This document shows, piece by piece, positions 20,571 to 33,199 of a DNA stretch of 64,000 nt (the stretch's first letter is position 1; each line of letters starts with the position of its first letter). Source of the DNA: Metaphire vulgaris (lineage: Eukaryota > Annelida > Clitellata > Crassiclitellata > Megascolecidae); assembly GCA_018105865.1 (NCBI GenBank), contig CM030840.1, positions 7,012,006 through 7,076,005 on the forward strand, read 5' to 3'. A program made the position numbers and the translations under genes. The notes under the pieces were generated by a model that was not told the origin of the DNA, made no database searches, and saw only the letters and a program-made list of their open reading frames with translations.

Positions 20571-21110
20571 TTGTCAGGTACACAGTACCGTCATCAGTAC
20601 GAGAGATTGTGCGAGGTTGCCAAATCACACAATTTCACTGTTCGAAACATGCCGGGCGATGGCAACTGTGCTCTGCATGCGATACTTGATCAGCTTCAGA
20701 TATCAACATCGGCACCTTCAGACGAAAGCGACAATCCTTATAAGTCTTCTAGTATTAGTACCAGCCTAAAGCGTATTTAACAACATCAAAGAGTTGCGTC
20801 AAAATGCTGTTTCATATTTGAGGCAAGATAAAGCAAGTCAACTTGCCATACAAGACTCTCTGATCAAGTGTCAATACAGTGACCTGACGAAATATTTGGA
20901 GAGTCAGGGTAAAGATGGCGAATGGGTGGACGAGCCGATGTTGAGAGCTCTTGCTGAATACTTGCAAAGAGAAATAAAAATTTACCATAATAATGGCCAT
21001 TGCACAGAATTAATTCCCATGAAGAAGAAAAGACTGCTACACCAATTCATCTTGGTCAGATTGGCGAGGAACATTATGTCAGTTTGCTTGAGTGAAAGAG
21101 ACTGTTCTGA
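20571..21110 (+). pseudogene. OTU-type cysteine protease (deubiquitinase-like)
   Basis: The catalytic Asp/Cys region is MPGDGNCALHAILDQL. A helix segment LRQNAVSYLRQD and WVDEPMLRALAEYL follow in another frame, and the catalytic His region is LGQIGEEHYVSLL in the first frame again. So all three catalytic landmarks survive but two frameshifts separate them. OTU enzymes cleave ubiquitin chains. The gene lies 5' of the transposase inside the same TSD-bounded element, so it is element cargo rather than a host gene. Whether it was once one protein with the transposase is not clear: there is a stop at 21110 and about 300 bases before the zinc finger. Confidence 0.85.
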
Positions 21111-21405
21111 CTGAGCCTGAGGAGGCTGAGGGCAATTTTCAGCATTCAGATAGTTCATGCCCTTTAGACACAACATCTTCAACACGTGGAACCGAGACTG
21201 ATTGTGTCTATGAAGACCTAAACATCAACGACTGCGGGGCAGTCCACTTCCAGACGGATTCCGGTTCCGTTTGCTCTGTATCGTTGCCACCAAAGCCCCA
21301 TAATTCATCAACTCTGCAGTTTCAACGTGCACAAGAACAGAGCTAAGCAAGCAGTGCCAGCAGCAGTGAGACGGCAAATCAATTAAAGAGTGATGATTTT
21401 TGTTT

Positions 21406-23641
21406 TTATATTGACTTGGGAACCATATCTTCTGGTCCTGCACAGCCTCTTTTGCCTGCATTTCCAAAGAGATCCATTGGTGGTCATATGCGCTCGTTTC
21501 ACCTTGGACTGTATAAGCCATATTCCTTCATCGAATACAGCGTTTTGGCTGATGCAGTATTCTGTTACCCCTGTCGTATATATCCAAGCAATTCAGGCAA
21601 CAGAGATCCATCTTTTATCACGAAAGGTAATCGTGACTGGAAAAATTTACATCACAAACTAGCAAAGCACTCCAGAACTCAAGTCCACATTGAGTGCCAA
21701 TCAAAGTGGCATTGTTTTCAGAATAGTGAAAAACAAGGTTCTGTGTTATCCCAGTTATCATCACAGCATAAAAAAAACTGTGGAAGAGAATAGGCAGTAC
21801 ATCCAGAAAGTTATCGAAATATTACTGCTTCTATGTCGTCAAGGACTTGCATTTAGAGGTCATGACGAAACACTGCTTAGTGGTAACAGAGGAAATTTTC
21901 TTGAACTTTGCTCATTTCTGTCGAAGTATGATGCCCAATTTGCATCTAAGCTGAAAGTATACCACAATCTAACCAGCCCTGATGTGCAGAACGAAATAAT
22001 TCACATAGCCGCAAAAAATGTTGTGAGGACAGTAGTTCGTCAGGTTAAGGATGCTGGTTTCTACTGTCTTCTTGCAGACGAGGCAAGATCTTTCAAAACT
22101 GAACAGCTGGCTATATGCCTCACGGTATGTTACGCCAGATCTACAGATTAAGGAGCGATTCTTGATGTTTGTCGACTGCTCTGACTCTATGGATGCAGAA
22201 GGAATTGCACAATGTTTGTTGAAATCTCTTGAAGGAGTGGGTTTGAAAAGCATTCCAATTGTTGCGCAAGCATACGATGGAGCTAGTGTAATGTCAGGCC
22301 ATCAAAACGGAGTGCAACGGAAAATTCGTGAGATTTATCCCATGGCTTTTTACGACATTGCATGTCGCATAGATTTAACTTAATTGTTGTGGATATGTGC
22401 AAAGTCAATAGATGCATAATAGCATTCTTTGGAGTACTGGAAGCACTGTATGTATTCTTCTCTCGAGGCCCGGAGCCCACAAGACATTTGTCAACACACA
22501 GGGCCTTCTTGGCCTGAAAGCAATTGAATTAACTCAGCTGAGTGACACCAGATGGGCCTGTCGATGGCGAAACGTTAATGCAGTTAAAACATGTTTCAAA
22601 AGTTTGCTGACATGTCTTACCGAATTGTCTAGTCCGAATCCCGCTGCTTTGTCGAAGCTCAAGGCTTGCTGCATCAGATGCGCAAACTGGGTTTCTTGTG
22701 TGCCTCGCTGTCTTTGATAAAGTACTTGCACTCGTCCACGTTGTGCATGAGGCTTTGCAGGCAAAAGGAACCACCATTGCGACAGCGCATACCATGATCA
22801 CCGGCACTATTGCGGCCATTAGGAAAATGAGATCTGACGAAAATGATTGGAAGGCATTATGGAGTCAAGTAGAGAATCTCAGAAGAGAAGCTGGCACGGA
22901 AGATCTTTCTGAGTCAGCCGCTACGTCATCAATTAAAGGAGAATCGGAAATCCCACAACGACGTCCGCGAAAGGTGCCTCGAATGGCCGATTTCGTTATT
23001 TTCAACTTGTGGTCAGCGAGAGATCATCGACTCTGCCTGCCCTTCTTATCCTCTTGCGACTGGAACTGCAAGAGTGGCTCAGCGTGAAAGTGAACTGGAA
23101 GTTTGGAAGAAACAGATCTACTTACCTGTTGCCGATGCACTCGTTGTTGAAATGCAACACCGTTTCATGGATAATGAAACATTAGCTCTAGTGAGGTCTG
23201 TTTCTGCTACTTTTAATTTTGATCTTGATGGCATTGATCATCTCTTACACCTTTATGGCAAGTCACTGAACTTCAATGCCGATCTGGTAAAAAGCGAGAT
23301 GCAAATAATGAAAGCAGCTGTATCTGATTTGTCTGCTGATCATGTTGATGTGTTCTCATTGGAGAAAGTGGGACTGTCTACAAATTTTATGGTGAAGCTT
23401 CCAAATCTGTTCAAGCTAATGCAGCTAGCTTTTACACTCCCCGTAAGTTCGTCGACTTGTGAAAGATCGCTTTCTCTGCTATGCGCAGAGTGAAGAATTA
23501 CATGCGCGCAACAATGGGTCAAGAACGGTTTTCTGATGTTTCAATTTTGGCAATCGAATCTGATCTTTCCAGTAAACTTGTAGCATCTGAGCTGATGGAT
23601 GAATTCGCTAACTGCAAGCAGCGAAAAATGAAGTTGTTTTG
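21406..23641 (+). pseudogene. hAT transposase (TTF finger, DUF4371, dimerisation), broken
   Basis: The TTF-type zinc finger appears as YSVLADAVFCYPCRIYPS with His residues at LAKHSRTQVH. Then comes FRGHDETLLSGNRGNFLEL, AQAYDGASVMSG (second Asp region), LTQLSDTRWACRW, and at the end LPVSSSTCERS followed, in another frame, by a GQERFSDVSILAIESDL block and a stop at 23641. Frameshifts occur near 21770, 22120, 22360, 22710, 23080 and 23480. This is the same transposase class as 4055-6585 and 28686-31317 but a different family by terminal sequence. Confidence 0.9.
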
Positions 23642-23888
23642 AAGCGCATAAGATGAACATGTGCTTTAGGGTGACCGCGAAACAACATAAAAGCAGCACT
23701 GACATGTTTCGTTCATGAAAAGGAGGTTTTCATTGCAGAGAATTCGATATTTATGCATTAACATTGTTAAAAACCCACCCCTTCATTGCCTACCCACTTC
23801 TAATTTCCTATGTCCGCCTATGTACGTTATATAGTTAGTTTCCGAAGTAAGTGCGCCGGGCGCTATAGAAGTCTAAAGCGTATTAAAG

Positions 23889-23902
23889 CGGTACCAGAAG
23901 TG
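23889..23902 (+). promoter_or_regulatory. Primer-binding-site-like sequence
   Basis: GGTACCAGAAGTGG right after the LTR candidate; shares 12 bases with the Gypsy site at 10719-10730. Confidence 0.45.
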
Positions 23903-24512
23903 GAGTCCTGTTCTTCTCGGCCTTGTTTTAAAAAAAAGAAAGAAAAAACCCTTTTGTGAACAGCCCTACACAATTAAGATAAATTGCCTAGTTTTAAGCG
24001 ATGTAAATACCTTAGGTTAGCTATAGATTTTAACCCGGACTTCTTGACATAGGGAGTAGTAGAAGTGGCAGGGGTTAGGTTAAGTGGACAGTAGAAGATG
24101 TTGTTGGAAACCTTATAGCACCATATATGGTAATGGTGTGGGTTGTTGCCAACATAAACTCAGTCAGGTGGTGAGAAAACCACGGGGAGTAGGCCTACAC
24201 GTCAGCAACCGGGTACAACTGCTAGGTGGCGCCGCTTGTGGCTGCCGAAGTATTTTGATCCTGCGGTTTAAGTGTGTTTTCGTTGGACTATTTTCACGTT
24301 TGGCTTCTCATTATGTGCTAAAATTCGTATTATTTGACAGTTCATCTGGATATAGTACTAGTTGACTAATTATTTGAGCGACTTCGGCGTAATTAGGAGG
24401 AAACGGAGCTGTCTTGAACAAACACCGTTAACATTTTGAAAATTGCCGTTAATCAACATGGCTGCCGTTTGAATATATTTCTATCGCAACGTTTCTTAAT
24501 TGGATTTCTGAG
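23903..24512 (+). other. LTR leader and LINE 5' non-coding region
   Basis: An A/G-rich stretch (23930-23950) after the primer site is followed, from about 24060, by sequence that probably forms the 5' untranslated region of the downstream LINE. No coding match. Confidence 0.35.
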
Positions 24513-27500
24513 TTGGAGCGTTTGACTTTAGCCATGCTCAACTACTCGTCCATCGACATCAAGTTGCTGAATTGCTCTCCCGGTGATCGGCCCCCTCTAT
24601 GCGTCGTCGACTGTCTGATCGAACTAGGCATACTCAGAGTTCATGGGAATCCGCGCTGGGCTCGTCGTCATCGCGGTAGGAGGGCAGGTCGAAGACGCCC
24701 CCGACCGACTCTGGAACTGGCAGCTAACGGAGCATTCATCTACACAGCCTACTCGGATCGGAGACCAGCTATACGAACGGCACCTAGGCAGCCGTCAGTT
24801 CTTTCCGTTCGAACTCTTCGACACACGTTGCAGAGTCCCCCGTCTTCAGTAGGATGCATTCCCTTGTCCCAAATTCGTTACTCTGGTGAGCAGCTACGTG
24901 ATTTGCGTTTAACGAATCCGGTCATTTCACAATCCGTTCGTAAGACACTGTTCAAACTTCACATTTGGCGACCACATCGCCTTGAGTTATCCGTGTCGTG
25001 CCTAGATGAGTCCCAGGCCACTCGTGGAGTGCGTGTGAAACACTGTTTCCGACTGGGAACGTGGAATGTACGTTCTATAAGGAGCAAGTATACGGCGGTC
25101 ATGAATGAAATTGTCTCCAAAGAACTTGACGTCCTTATCGTCACCGAATCATGGCATGAACGGTCATCCGATGTTGCAGTTTGTAATGCTGCGCCACCAG
25201 GCTACACTTTTCAAAGCCAAGCACGATCTGCTTCTCGAGGCACAATTGGTCAAAACTGTGACTCAAGAGGGGTGGTATCGTAGTATACCATCGTGCTGCT
25301 TATAAAGCAAAACAAGTCGACATCAATGTTACCACGACTACCTTTGAGTCAATGTGCCTGACATTTTCTCGCGCCAGATGGCCCTTGCACTGTCCTTTCC
25401 ATCTATCGCCAGGTTCACAACCTGTTACAAGTGAATTTTTCAGTGAACTGGAGCAGTGTCTGGAGCAATTAGCCATATTCAATTCGCATGTGATAGTGGC
25501 TGGAGATTTTAATATTCATATGGAAAGACCTTCTTTGCCGGATGTTAAAACTTTTAGTGCTATCCTTCATCAATTTGGGCTCGTACAACTGGTCAATGAG
25601 TCAACTCACATCAATGGAGGATGTTTGGATCTTATTATCACTGTGAGGATGTTCCTGCATCTGATATTCAAATATGCACGCCTGCAATATCAGATCATGG
25701 CCTTGTCTCGGCATCCTTTCCGCTTCCTTCCAGCAAGCCTGTCTACATCCTCAGGAATGTGCGTAACTGGAAAAAGTTCGACGGTGAAGCATTTTGCCAA
25801 GGCCTTCAATCAAGCCCTTTGTGCCAAAACCTAGAAGACCTTGCCTCTGCTTCTGTGAGTACGCTGTTTGAACTATACGATTCAACAACAAGACGGTTAC
25901 TTGATGATCTCCTTCCAGTACGCAAGGTTAAGATTCGTCATAAACCTCTGTCACCATGGTTTGATGCAGAATGCAGAACATTTCGACGTCGTGTTAGGAA
26001 GTGTGAGCGGAAATTCAGACGAACAAAGAACCCGGATGACCGTCGTGAGACTGTACTTATGATCAGGGACATGCATAAGTTTTTTCGTGACAAAGAAAGA
26101 AACTACTGGGAGTGTCAAATTTCACGTAATGCTCACTCCTCTCGTAGACTCTGGAAAACATTCAATGATATTCTCGGTCGTACAAAGCCTTCGAATTCAC
26201 AACTGAATGCGGATTTATCGTTTACTGCAAATCAGTTCGTGGATTATTTGATGAACTGATTTGCAGTAATCTAAAGTTCGTCGTGTGAGGGATGCTACAG
26301 CTGGGTCGCAGCCGCCAGAGTTTACAACCACAGATGTTTGTCTACAGGACTTTGACGAAGTTACGTTGGATGTTCTCCGACGCGTCATCCTCTCTATGCC
26401 TACGAAAACCTGTGAACTCGATCCGATTCCGACTTTTATTGTGCATGACTATATTGACTGTTTCTTGCCTTTTTTAACGTTACTCTGCAATAGGTCTCTT
26501 AAAGAAGGCTGCCTACCTGCATCGCAGAAACTGGCAATAGTTAAGCCTAGGCTTAAGCAAACTGGACTTGATGAGTCTGAAATGTCAAGTTATCGCCCTA
26601 TCTCAAACCTCAGTTTCTTATCTAAGGTCCTTGAGAAGGTTGTCACTCTTCAGCTGCTTCCATATCTTGAGGCTAATGATTTGCTGCCGAAATACCAGTC
26701 TGGTTTCCGTGCCTCACACTCCACTGAAACGCTTCTCTTGCATCTTCTCTCAGATCTCTATAGGGCCATCGATCGGTCAGAAGTCACTCTTCTTGCCCTA
26801 TTTGATGTCAGTGCTGCTTTTGACACTGTTGACCATGATATTCTTCTACAGCGCCTCTCTGTCTCATTTGGTGTCTCTGGTCTTCCTCTGGCCTGGTTAA
26901 AATCCTATCTCTCTGAACGCCGCATGATTGCATCACTTGGTTCTTCCTACTCCCGTGAAGTGCCAGTCACTTGTGGAGTCCCTCAGGTTCGGTTCTTGGG
27001 CCGCTTCTGTATATACTTTATACTGCTGATGTTGCACGCTTGTTTGCACCATATAATTTTAAAACACATATGTACGCTGATGATATTCAGGCCTATTCAC
27101 ATTCCAGCCCCACTAATGCGCTGCAGATCACTCGTGAATTTGTTGAAGCCTCTGACTTACTTCATTCATGGATGCACTCAAATCGTCTTTTACTTAATCC
27201 AGCTAAAACTCAGCTCATCTGGTTTGGTACTCGAGGTCAGCTCTTAAAAATTGATCATATGTCTGTGCAGTCTGCCTTCCCGGCCTCTCTTTCTCCTCCT
27301 CTGTCCGTGATCTTGGTATAATTCTTGACTCTGAGTTAACCTTTATGGATCATATTAACTCACTTTGTCGCAGTTGCTTCTATCATCTCCGCCAGCTTAG
27401 AGTGATTCGACGTACACTAGACATGCCATCTGCTTCTACTTTGATTCATGCATTTATTTGCTCAAGGCTTGACTACTGTGGTTCACTTTTTGCTGGTCTT

Positions 27501-27936
27501 CCATCGGTGCGACTTGATAAACTCCAGATGGTTCTTCGTTCAGCAGCCAGGGTGATTGCTGGTGTCACAAGACGTGATCACATTAGTGATTATATGACGT
27601 CTATTTTACACTGGCTGCCTCATCCTGCTCGAGTTGAGTTTCGTATGTTGAGAGCGGTTGCACTCTCTCTTTATGGTGCCACTCCATCTTACCTTTCAGA
27701 GCTACTCCATCCCCTTAGCTCTATCCCTGGTCGGCCATGTCTTCGGTCCACAACCAATGGTCTTCTCAGTGTGCCCCCAAGCACGAACTTCCATGTTCCT
27801 GAAGCGAGGTTTTGAATCAGTTGGCCCTATCCTTTGGAATGCTCTTGACGCCAGTATGCGTGGCTTAGCAACTCCTAATTCTATGGCCCTCTTTTTGAAA
27901 CGACTTAAAACTTATCTCTTTGTTAATATACAGTAA
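24513..27936 (+). pseudogene. LINE ORF2 protein: endonuclease plus reverse transcriptase, frameshifted
   Basis: Residues near the start include RWARRHRGRRAGRRRPRP. The endonuclease starts at FRLGTWNVRSIRSKYTAV and VLIVTESWHER (catalytic Glu), then HVIVAGDFNIHMERP. The RT has YRPISNLSFLSKVLEKVV, YQSGFRASHSTETLLL, LFDVSAAFDTVDHDILL (Asp), a GSVLGPLLYILY block and the HMYADDIQAY catalytic box, intact. The C-terminal LQMVLRSAARVIAG block is also present. Frames change near 25270, 25650, 26255, 26990, 27310 and 27800, so it is a pseudogene, but the RT catalytic Asp residues are conserved. Confidence 0.92.
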
Positions 27937-28015
27937 TTTGCTGTGGAAGCGCTTCTGAGTGATCTTTCAGAAGAGGCGCTATACAAATATTTTGTTACAT
28001 TACATTACATTACAA
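24513..28015 (+). mobile_element. CR1/L2-like LINE, nearly full ORF2, with (TTACA)n tail
   Basis: The element runs from an N-terminal arginine-rich segment through endonuclease and RT to a 3' end GGCGCTATACAAATATTTTG followed by TTACATTACATTACATTACA (27991-28012). A short tandem-repeat tail in place of poly(A) is typical of CR1/L2-type LINEs. No TSD is evident. It is more complete than the LINE at 14.8-18.7 kb and only moderately diverged in protein sequence. Confidence 0.88.
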
Positions 28016-28404
28016 CTGAAGTGGAATCAAGAAGAGCAAGAGTCAGGGGTTGACCGTCAAATGACCAGAAAATGCAAAAATAAGAGACAGCCTTTAAATA
28101 TGAAACGGGGCAGTCGACGAGAGGAGAGAGGAAGAAAGTGGACGTGACCGTTGCGGAGTCGTGGTCGGAGTCGAGAAGGAAAAGCATTCCCGCGGTCGTG
28201 AGTTGGTTTGGAGGGTACGAATTTCCGGAGTTCGAGCAACCGAACGAGCAACCGATCGCCGGGTGGAACAGACGATAGGGATTGCCAGCCGATGAATTGG
28301 GAAGTAACCGGTTTTGCTTGTCATAAAACTTACTCAAAGATTGCTTAACATAAGTGGTTATTCGCAATAATATCGTCGTAACGTGAGCTATAAGTGGTTT
28401 GATT
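28016..28404. other. Unassigned stretch between LINE and hAT
   Basis: Purine-rich with small open frames; the style (AAGAAGAGCAAGAG, GGAGAGAGGAAGAAAG) resembles retroelement leaders, but no domain is visible. Confidence 0.3.
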
Positions 28405-31400
28405 CAGGGGTGGACTGGGCCGCCGGGACCCCGGGAAAAATCCCGGTGGGCCGCCAGAGGAGGAACTTAGTAAGTTAGTCACAATGTTAAAAATATGGTA
28501 AAAATCGCTTATCAGTTACGCGCAATAAAAATTAGACGAAAACAAAGACGTTAATGTAGTCCCGCGTGGCCGCGTAGTAAACTACTATTAGTAGTCTTTG
28601 GTCGGGAGTTTGGCGGAAGTTGAAAATGTGAAATAAACTATAAAGATTGATAAATGAATAATTATTAGTTATTAAAAATACGGTAATGAGTGATTTGAAT
28701 TGTAAACGTAAATGTAAAGGTGGTGCGGAAAAAGTAAGAGATAAGAAACTAAAACTTTTTGCTGAAGATGGAGCTAAGTACCGAAATCTAGTAGATTTAT
28801 TCAAAGTTACTCCTGCTGCAAGCGAAGAGACCATCAGTAAACAAGCAGCTTCAACAAGTACACAACCAGAACCGGAAGAAACTCGTAATGATGTCAACAG
28901 CCATTCAGTAGTGCCGTCAAACTTTTTTCCCATCGACGCCTTCGTACATTCGAAACTGACAACACAACGATGACGAAAAGAAATGCCGACAAATAAAAAT
29001 TCTGAAAATGACAGTTCAGTTATCGACCAAAAAAAACGACACCAGTTACAATTATTTCAAACGTCCTGAAGAGAATAATTTACAAACATTTTTTAACTTT
29101 CACCCAATACAACCAAAAGCGAGTGAAACTAATCTGCCATTTACTAATGCTCATCGGGTATTTTGCAGAAGCGATGGTATCAATAGGAATTGGTTATCGT
29201 ATGGTGAAGAATCGAAAGCTCTGTTTTGCACAGTATGCTTAGCTTATAGCAAGACTGGCGATGTGAACTCATTCACAGAAGGTATGAATTCTTGGAAACA
29301 TGTGCATCAAAGAATAGAGGAGCACGAAAACAGCAAATTTCACGAGAAGTGTGTAGAAGCTCATATCATGTCTGTAAAAGAAAGAGACATTTATAGCTTG
29401 TTATTCTCTCAGCAGAAAAAAATTAGGGATCAACAAGTTAAAGAAAAAAGACAAGTGCTGGAGAGAGTAATAGAGATTTTGAAAGTGATTGGAAAACGTG
29501 GTCTTAGTTATCGTTCAAGGAATGAAGCTGCTTATAACTTAAAAGACGATGCAATCGATCATGGTAATTTCTTGGAAATTCTATTACTGTTGTCAAAATT
29601 TGACCCACTACTAAAAAAGCATCTTGATACAGTTATTGAGAAAAGCAAAAATAGACATGAGTCTAATTTGACTAATAAGGGGAGAGGAAATTTGATTACC
29701 CTCATATCGAAGACAACACTTAACTGTATCATTGATGCGATGCGAAAAATAATAAAGAAAACCATTTCAGAGGAAATCAAAGCTGCTGGTATGTTTTCAG
29801 TGCAATTGGATACTACTCAGGATGTAAGTGTGAAGGATCAATGCTCAATAATCATAAGATATGTCACAGATAAAGTTCACGAGCGACTAATATGTGTTGA
29901 AAATACTACTTCTTCTACTGGACAAGATATGTTTGAATTATTTAAAGAGAAAATCAGTGAATGCAACATTAACATTGAATATTGTGTCGGTAATGCTACA
30001 GACGGGCTGCCAATATGCAAGGACATTACAATGGTTTTACTAAATGGTTGAGTGACGCTGCCCCTCATCAAATTCATGTCTGGTGCTACGCACATGTCTT
30101 GAATCTTGTTCTAAGTGATACCACTCAAACTACAACTGCTTCAATTAACCTATTTCAACTGCTTAATAGTTGTGCTGTCTTCTTCAGAGAATCATATAAA
30201 AGAATGGATGTTTTGATAGATAAACAACAAAACTCTAAGCAACAAAGATTACATGTTATTGGTGAAACGCGATGGTGGGCCAAAAGAAAGCGCATTAAAA
30301 AAGTATTTGGAAATTTTGACGAACCAAACTCATCAATTTTCATAAAAATGATTTGTGCATTGCAAGAAATAGCATCATCGGGTTCATTTAATGCGAAAGT
30401 CAGGGATACTGCGCAAACATTACTAGATAAGTTTTTAAAGTTTGAAACAATAGTCACTGCAAAGTTATACTTAAGAATATTCCAGTACACAGGGTCACTT
30501 TCCCAGTATTTACAAACCAATGGAATGGACGTACTGCAAGCATACCGTAACGTTGATTGCACTGTTAAGCTGTTAAAAAATATTTCGAGAGATTTCAATA
30601 GTGTTCTCGACAGTGCCAAACAATTTGTTGAATGGGCTAATAACAAGCTGGATAACGAAAATCTTGAAATTAGAATTGAGGAGAATTTTGTAGAGAAACG
30701 TATCGCAAAACCAAAAGTGATGTTCGATGAGAGACAAACGACGAGGCGGTAGCAAATACTGCATTGGATAGATATCGCATTGAAGTTCATAATTGCATCA
30801 TGGACAAGATTGTGAAAACTATAGAAAAGCGATTTGAAAGTCACGATTCTTTATATGCAGATATTGCATGTCTTGATCCACAGAACTTTCAGGATATTAA
30901 ACAGCAAGGTTTAGCGTTAACTGCGATGCAGCGCCTTAGCAGTATTCTTACGAAATCGATGAAACCGCCACGGCCTCTAATCTCAGAGAAGAGCTAACTG
31001 ACTTTGCTCATAAATGGGACAAGTTTAAAAATTCCGTCCCCGATGAAAACCAACTCGAAATGTTCGACGACTCGGTAGAGGACAACTTTGTGCTTATAAA
31101 CTCTTATTGACTCTGTCATCTACCCAAGTAGCGTGTGAAAGATCTTTCTCTAAGCTGAAATACATTAAATCTCGCCTGCTCATTATCATCTACACACCTT
31201 GAAGCATTTATGCTTATGTCGACAGAAACCGATGTCTTAAGTGAGTTAAATAATGACACAATCTTAGATCATTTGGCTGAAATGTCGCCCAGCCTAAAGA
31301 AGTTGCTTACACAATAAGTCAATAAGTTGACAATAACCATAATTTTTTTAAGCCTGATAATTTGATAAATAGATAACTTTATAACTTTTAGTCTTTAACG

Positions 31401-31661
31401 AAATCTTATTTCTTAACATTTTAAGTCTTATATTTTCAATTAATCGTTTCTGTTATGAGTCTTATGACTGTCTCATTGAGTCATTGTAGAGTGACCTGCA
31501 AGGCTGAGACATTGGCCGTAAACAAATATCCCAAGGAAAATAAAACTAATATTTGTGATAATTGTGTTTTTTGTGAATAGTCGAATAAGATCGTAGAGGC
31601 AATGCTAGGGCCGTTTTTGATTTTTGTCCCGGGCCGCTTTGGACACTCCAGTCCACCCCTG
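28405..31661 (+). mobile_element. hAT transposon, complete with 8-bp TSD
   Basis: Fourteen-base ends CAGGGGTGGACTGG at 28405 and inverted at 31648-31661 lie within a perfect TSD GTTTGATT (28397-28404 and 31662-31669). A CCCGGGAAAA subterminal block has a relative, CCCGGGACAAAA, at the other end. Length 3257 bp, with one transposase gene in the plus orientation. Confidence 0.96.
28686..31317 (+). pseudogene. hAT transposase (TTF finger, DUF4371, dimerisation)
   Basis: N-terminal basic leader (MSDLNCKRKCKGG), then in a second frame from 29008 the zinc-finger region (SKALFCTVCLAYSKTGDV; H at EEHENSKFHEKC), GLSYRSRNEAAYNL with a DHGNFLEILLLLS block, MFSVQLDTTQDVSVKDQCS (first catalytic Asp) and YCVGNATDGLP. 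Frame 30015 gives HVWCYAHVLNLVLSD and VIGETRWWAKRKR. The C-terminus (about 31090-31317) reads VACERSFSKLKYIKSRL and LMSTETDVLSELN. Frameshifts near 28970, 30040, 30750 and 31000 inactivate it. It is the best preserved of the TTF-type copies here. Confidence 0.93.
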
Positions 31662-31669
31662 GTTTGATT

Positions 31670-32799
31670 AATCTAGATTCTAGTATGTCATGTTTATTGC
31701 CCAATTGTACTTGTAGTGTTGAAACTATATTCGTGCAATCCACCAAGCAGATCAACTTATCATGCTTACCTGTGACTTGACCCTAGTCCCCATTATAGCT
31801 TTATAATAATGTGGTAACCATCGGCCCTTGATTGATACCGTCCCATTGCCCACCGTCCCAATGGTTACAATATAACGTAGTCTATTTTTTTGGATAGACT
31901 GGTGCAGAAATCAAGAACAAGGGCATGCATTAATGAGTGCCACGAGACACTGCATGCATTTTGTAATAACAGAGTCTACTTTAATATTGGTGAACAGGTG
32001 TATATGGTTTGAGCCAGCTTTTCATTCGTGATAACAGTAACAAAATAAAGAGATCGTTTTTAACACAATTCTAGTTTTGTTGATCAACCTATCATACCCA
32101 ACTTGTTCATTTCTTTGTCAAGCATCGAATATACTACAAAATAAAAGCAATAAAAGACAGGGTCTTAGCCTCGAGGCCAAGTGACGCTGTCCTTGTTCTT
32201 GGCCTCGGCATAAACGTCCTCGGCCTTGGCCCTGATGTCCTTCGCCTTGGGAGCAGTCTTTGGGCATGTGTTCAGAATGGAATTAAACAAGAAAATCGCC
32301 CATTAACACTGTTGGGCTATAAGGTTACGTCCTGTCGATATTAAGGTCCTAGTTTCGCTTTCAGTGCTGCTGTTCAGTGTGATGACGAAACAGAGATCAA
32401 TAGCCATGCGCCCTATGTAAGACTGTTTGACTCGCTTGTAGAAATCCCACTCCCCACATCTAGAATTTTGTTGCAGATCTCCAATATGGATGTATCGCCT
32501 CTATTCTTTGAATGTAGTCCCGGCCCGCCCTTGGCATATGATGTCTCTTGTACATTTAGCGCCCATACTAGTGAGTTCCTAACGCCACAGTAACCGGCAA
32601 ATCGCCCCTCCCTCCCACCATATTTAGGTTGCATTAGCAGTCGCTATATTGCCCCATAGATGTATACATCATAGTTCTAGTTTATGGTCCCAGTATAACG
32701 AATTAAAATGAATGTCCCTAAAGATGAATCCCCAGTCATTTTTCTACGTGTAATAAAGACACCCCACCTCTTTATTCTACAAATAATATTAACTCCTCC
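31670..32799. other. Unassigned region
   Basis: No domain recognised. A plus-strand frame at about 32375-32590 (INSHAPYVRLFDSLVEIPLP) is open for some 70 codons but I cannot place it. A C/T-rich stretch with repeated CCTCGGCCTTGG-like words lies at 32170-32255. Confidence 0.4.
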
Positions 32800-32944
32800 A
32801 ATTATAATAACTCCCCTATAGTGATATGCAGTAAAATATGAATTAATATGAATCACCTCATTATTACAGGTGGAATAATGAACTCCACCTCAGTATTATA
32901 CGTATAATAATAATGGATTACTTCTGCAACTACTAGGGGGCGTG

Positions 32945-33199
32945 GAGCTAGCAGATAGCTTGATCAATGGTAGACTTTCTCCATCCATTGCAACTCAACT
33001 CAAACAGAGATATGCAACCTTAGCCGAAAATAATATTCTCAGTGTGTTTGTGTTACCGACGCAACAACAGGTTAACGGAGTTGACTGTGGCGTCCATGCT
33101 ATAGCAACAGCTATTGAGTTTTTAGCTGACAGCGGTGATCCGTTAGCCTCTTTCGATATTGCACAAATGCGTCCGCATTTGGTATCCTCACTCGAATAG
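32945..33199 (+). pseudogene. Ulp1-like (C48) cysteine protease, C-terminal fragment
   Basis: The frame reads FVLPTQQQVNGVDCGVHAIA and ends AQMRPHLVSSLE. The Gln and Cys of the QxxGxDCG motif are the oxyanion Gln and the nucleophile Cys of Ulp1/SENP-type SUMO proteases. The His and Asp halves are missing upstream. In this setting it most likely came with a transposon. Confidence 0.8.

Larger units (their letters stand above)
19691..23822 (+). mobile_element. hAT transposon carrying an OTU protease, 8-bp TSD
   Basis: A perfect 8-bp TSD TACGTTAT lies at 19683-19690 and 23823-23830. Ends read CATCAGCGGA (left) and CATAGGCGGA (right, inverted). Subterminal AATTAGA and GGGTAGGCA motifs are also mirrored. 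The 4132-bp element encodes, in order, an OTU-type cysteine protease, a TTF zinc finger and a DUF4371/hAT transposase, all on the plus strand. A 179-bp MITE sits in its 5' non-coding part. Confidence 0.95.
18909..23880 (+). mobile_element. Candidate LTR split by the OTU-carrying hAT
   Basis: Outside the hAT, 18909-19690 and 23831-23880 form about 830 bases with a TATA box (TATAAAAA at 19048), an AATAAA at 19218 and, right after the end, a primer-binding-site-like GGTACCAGAAGTGG at 23889. That order is LTR-like. The left edge is a guess and no second LTR was found. Confidence 0.4.

Noticed and set aside
28005..28367. Minus-strand ORF of 120 codons between LINE and hAT
   Set aside because: No motif, and it overlaps the LINE tail repeats; probably chance.
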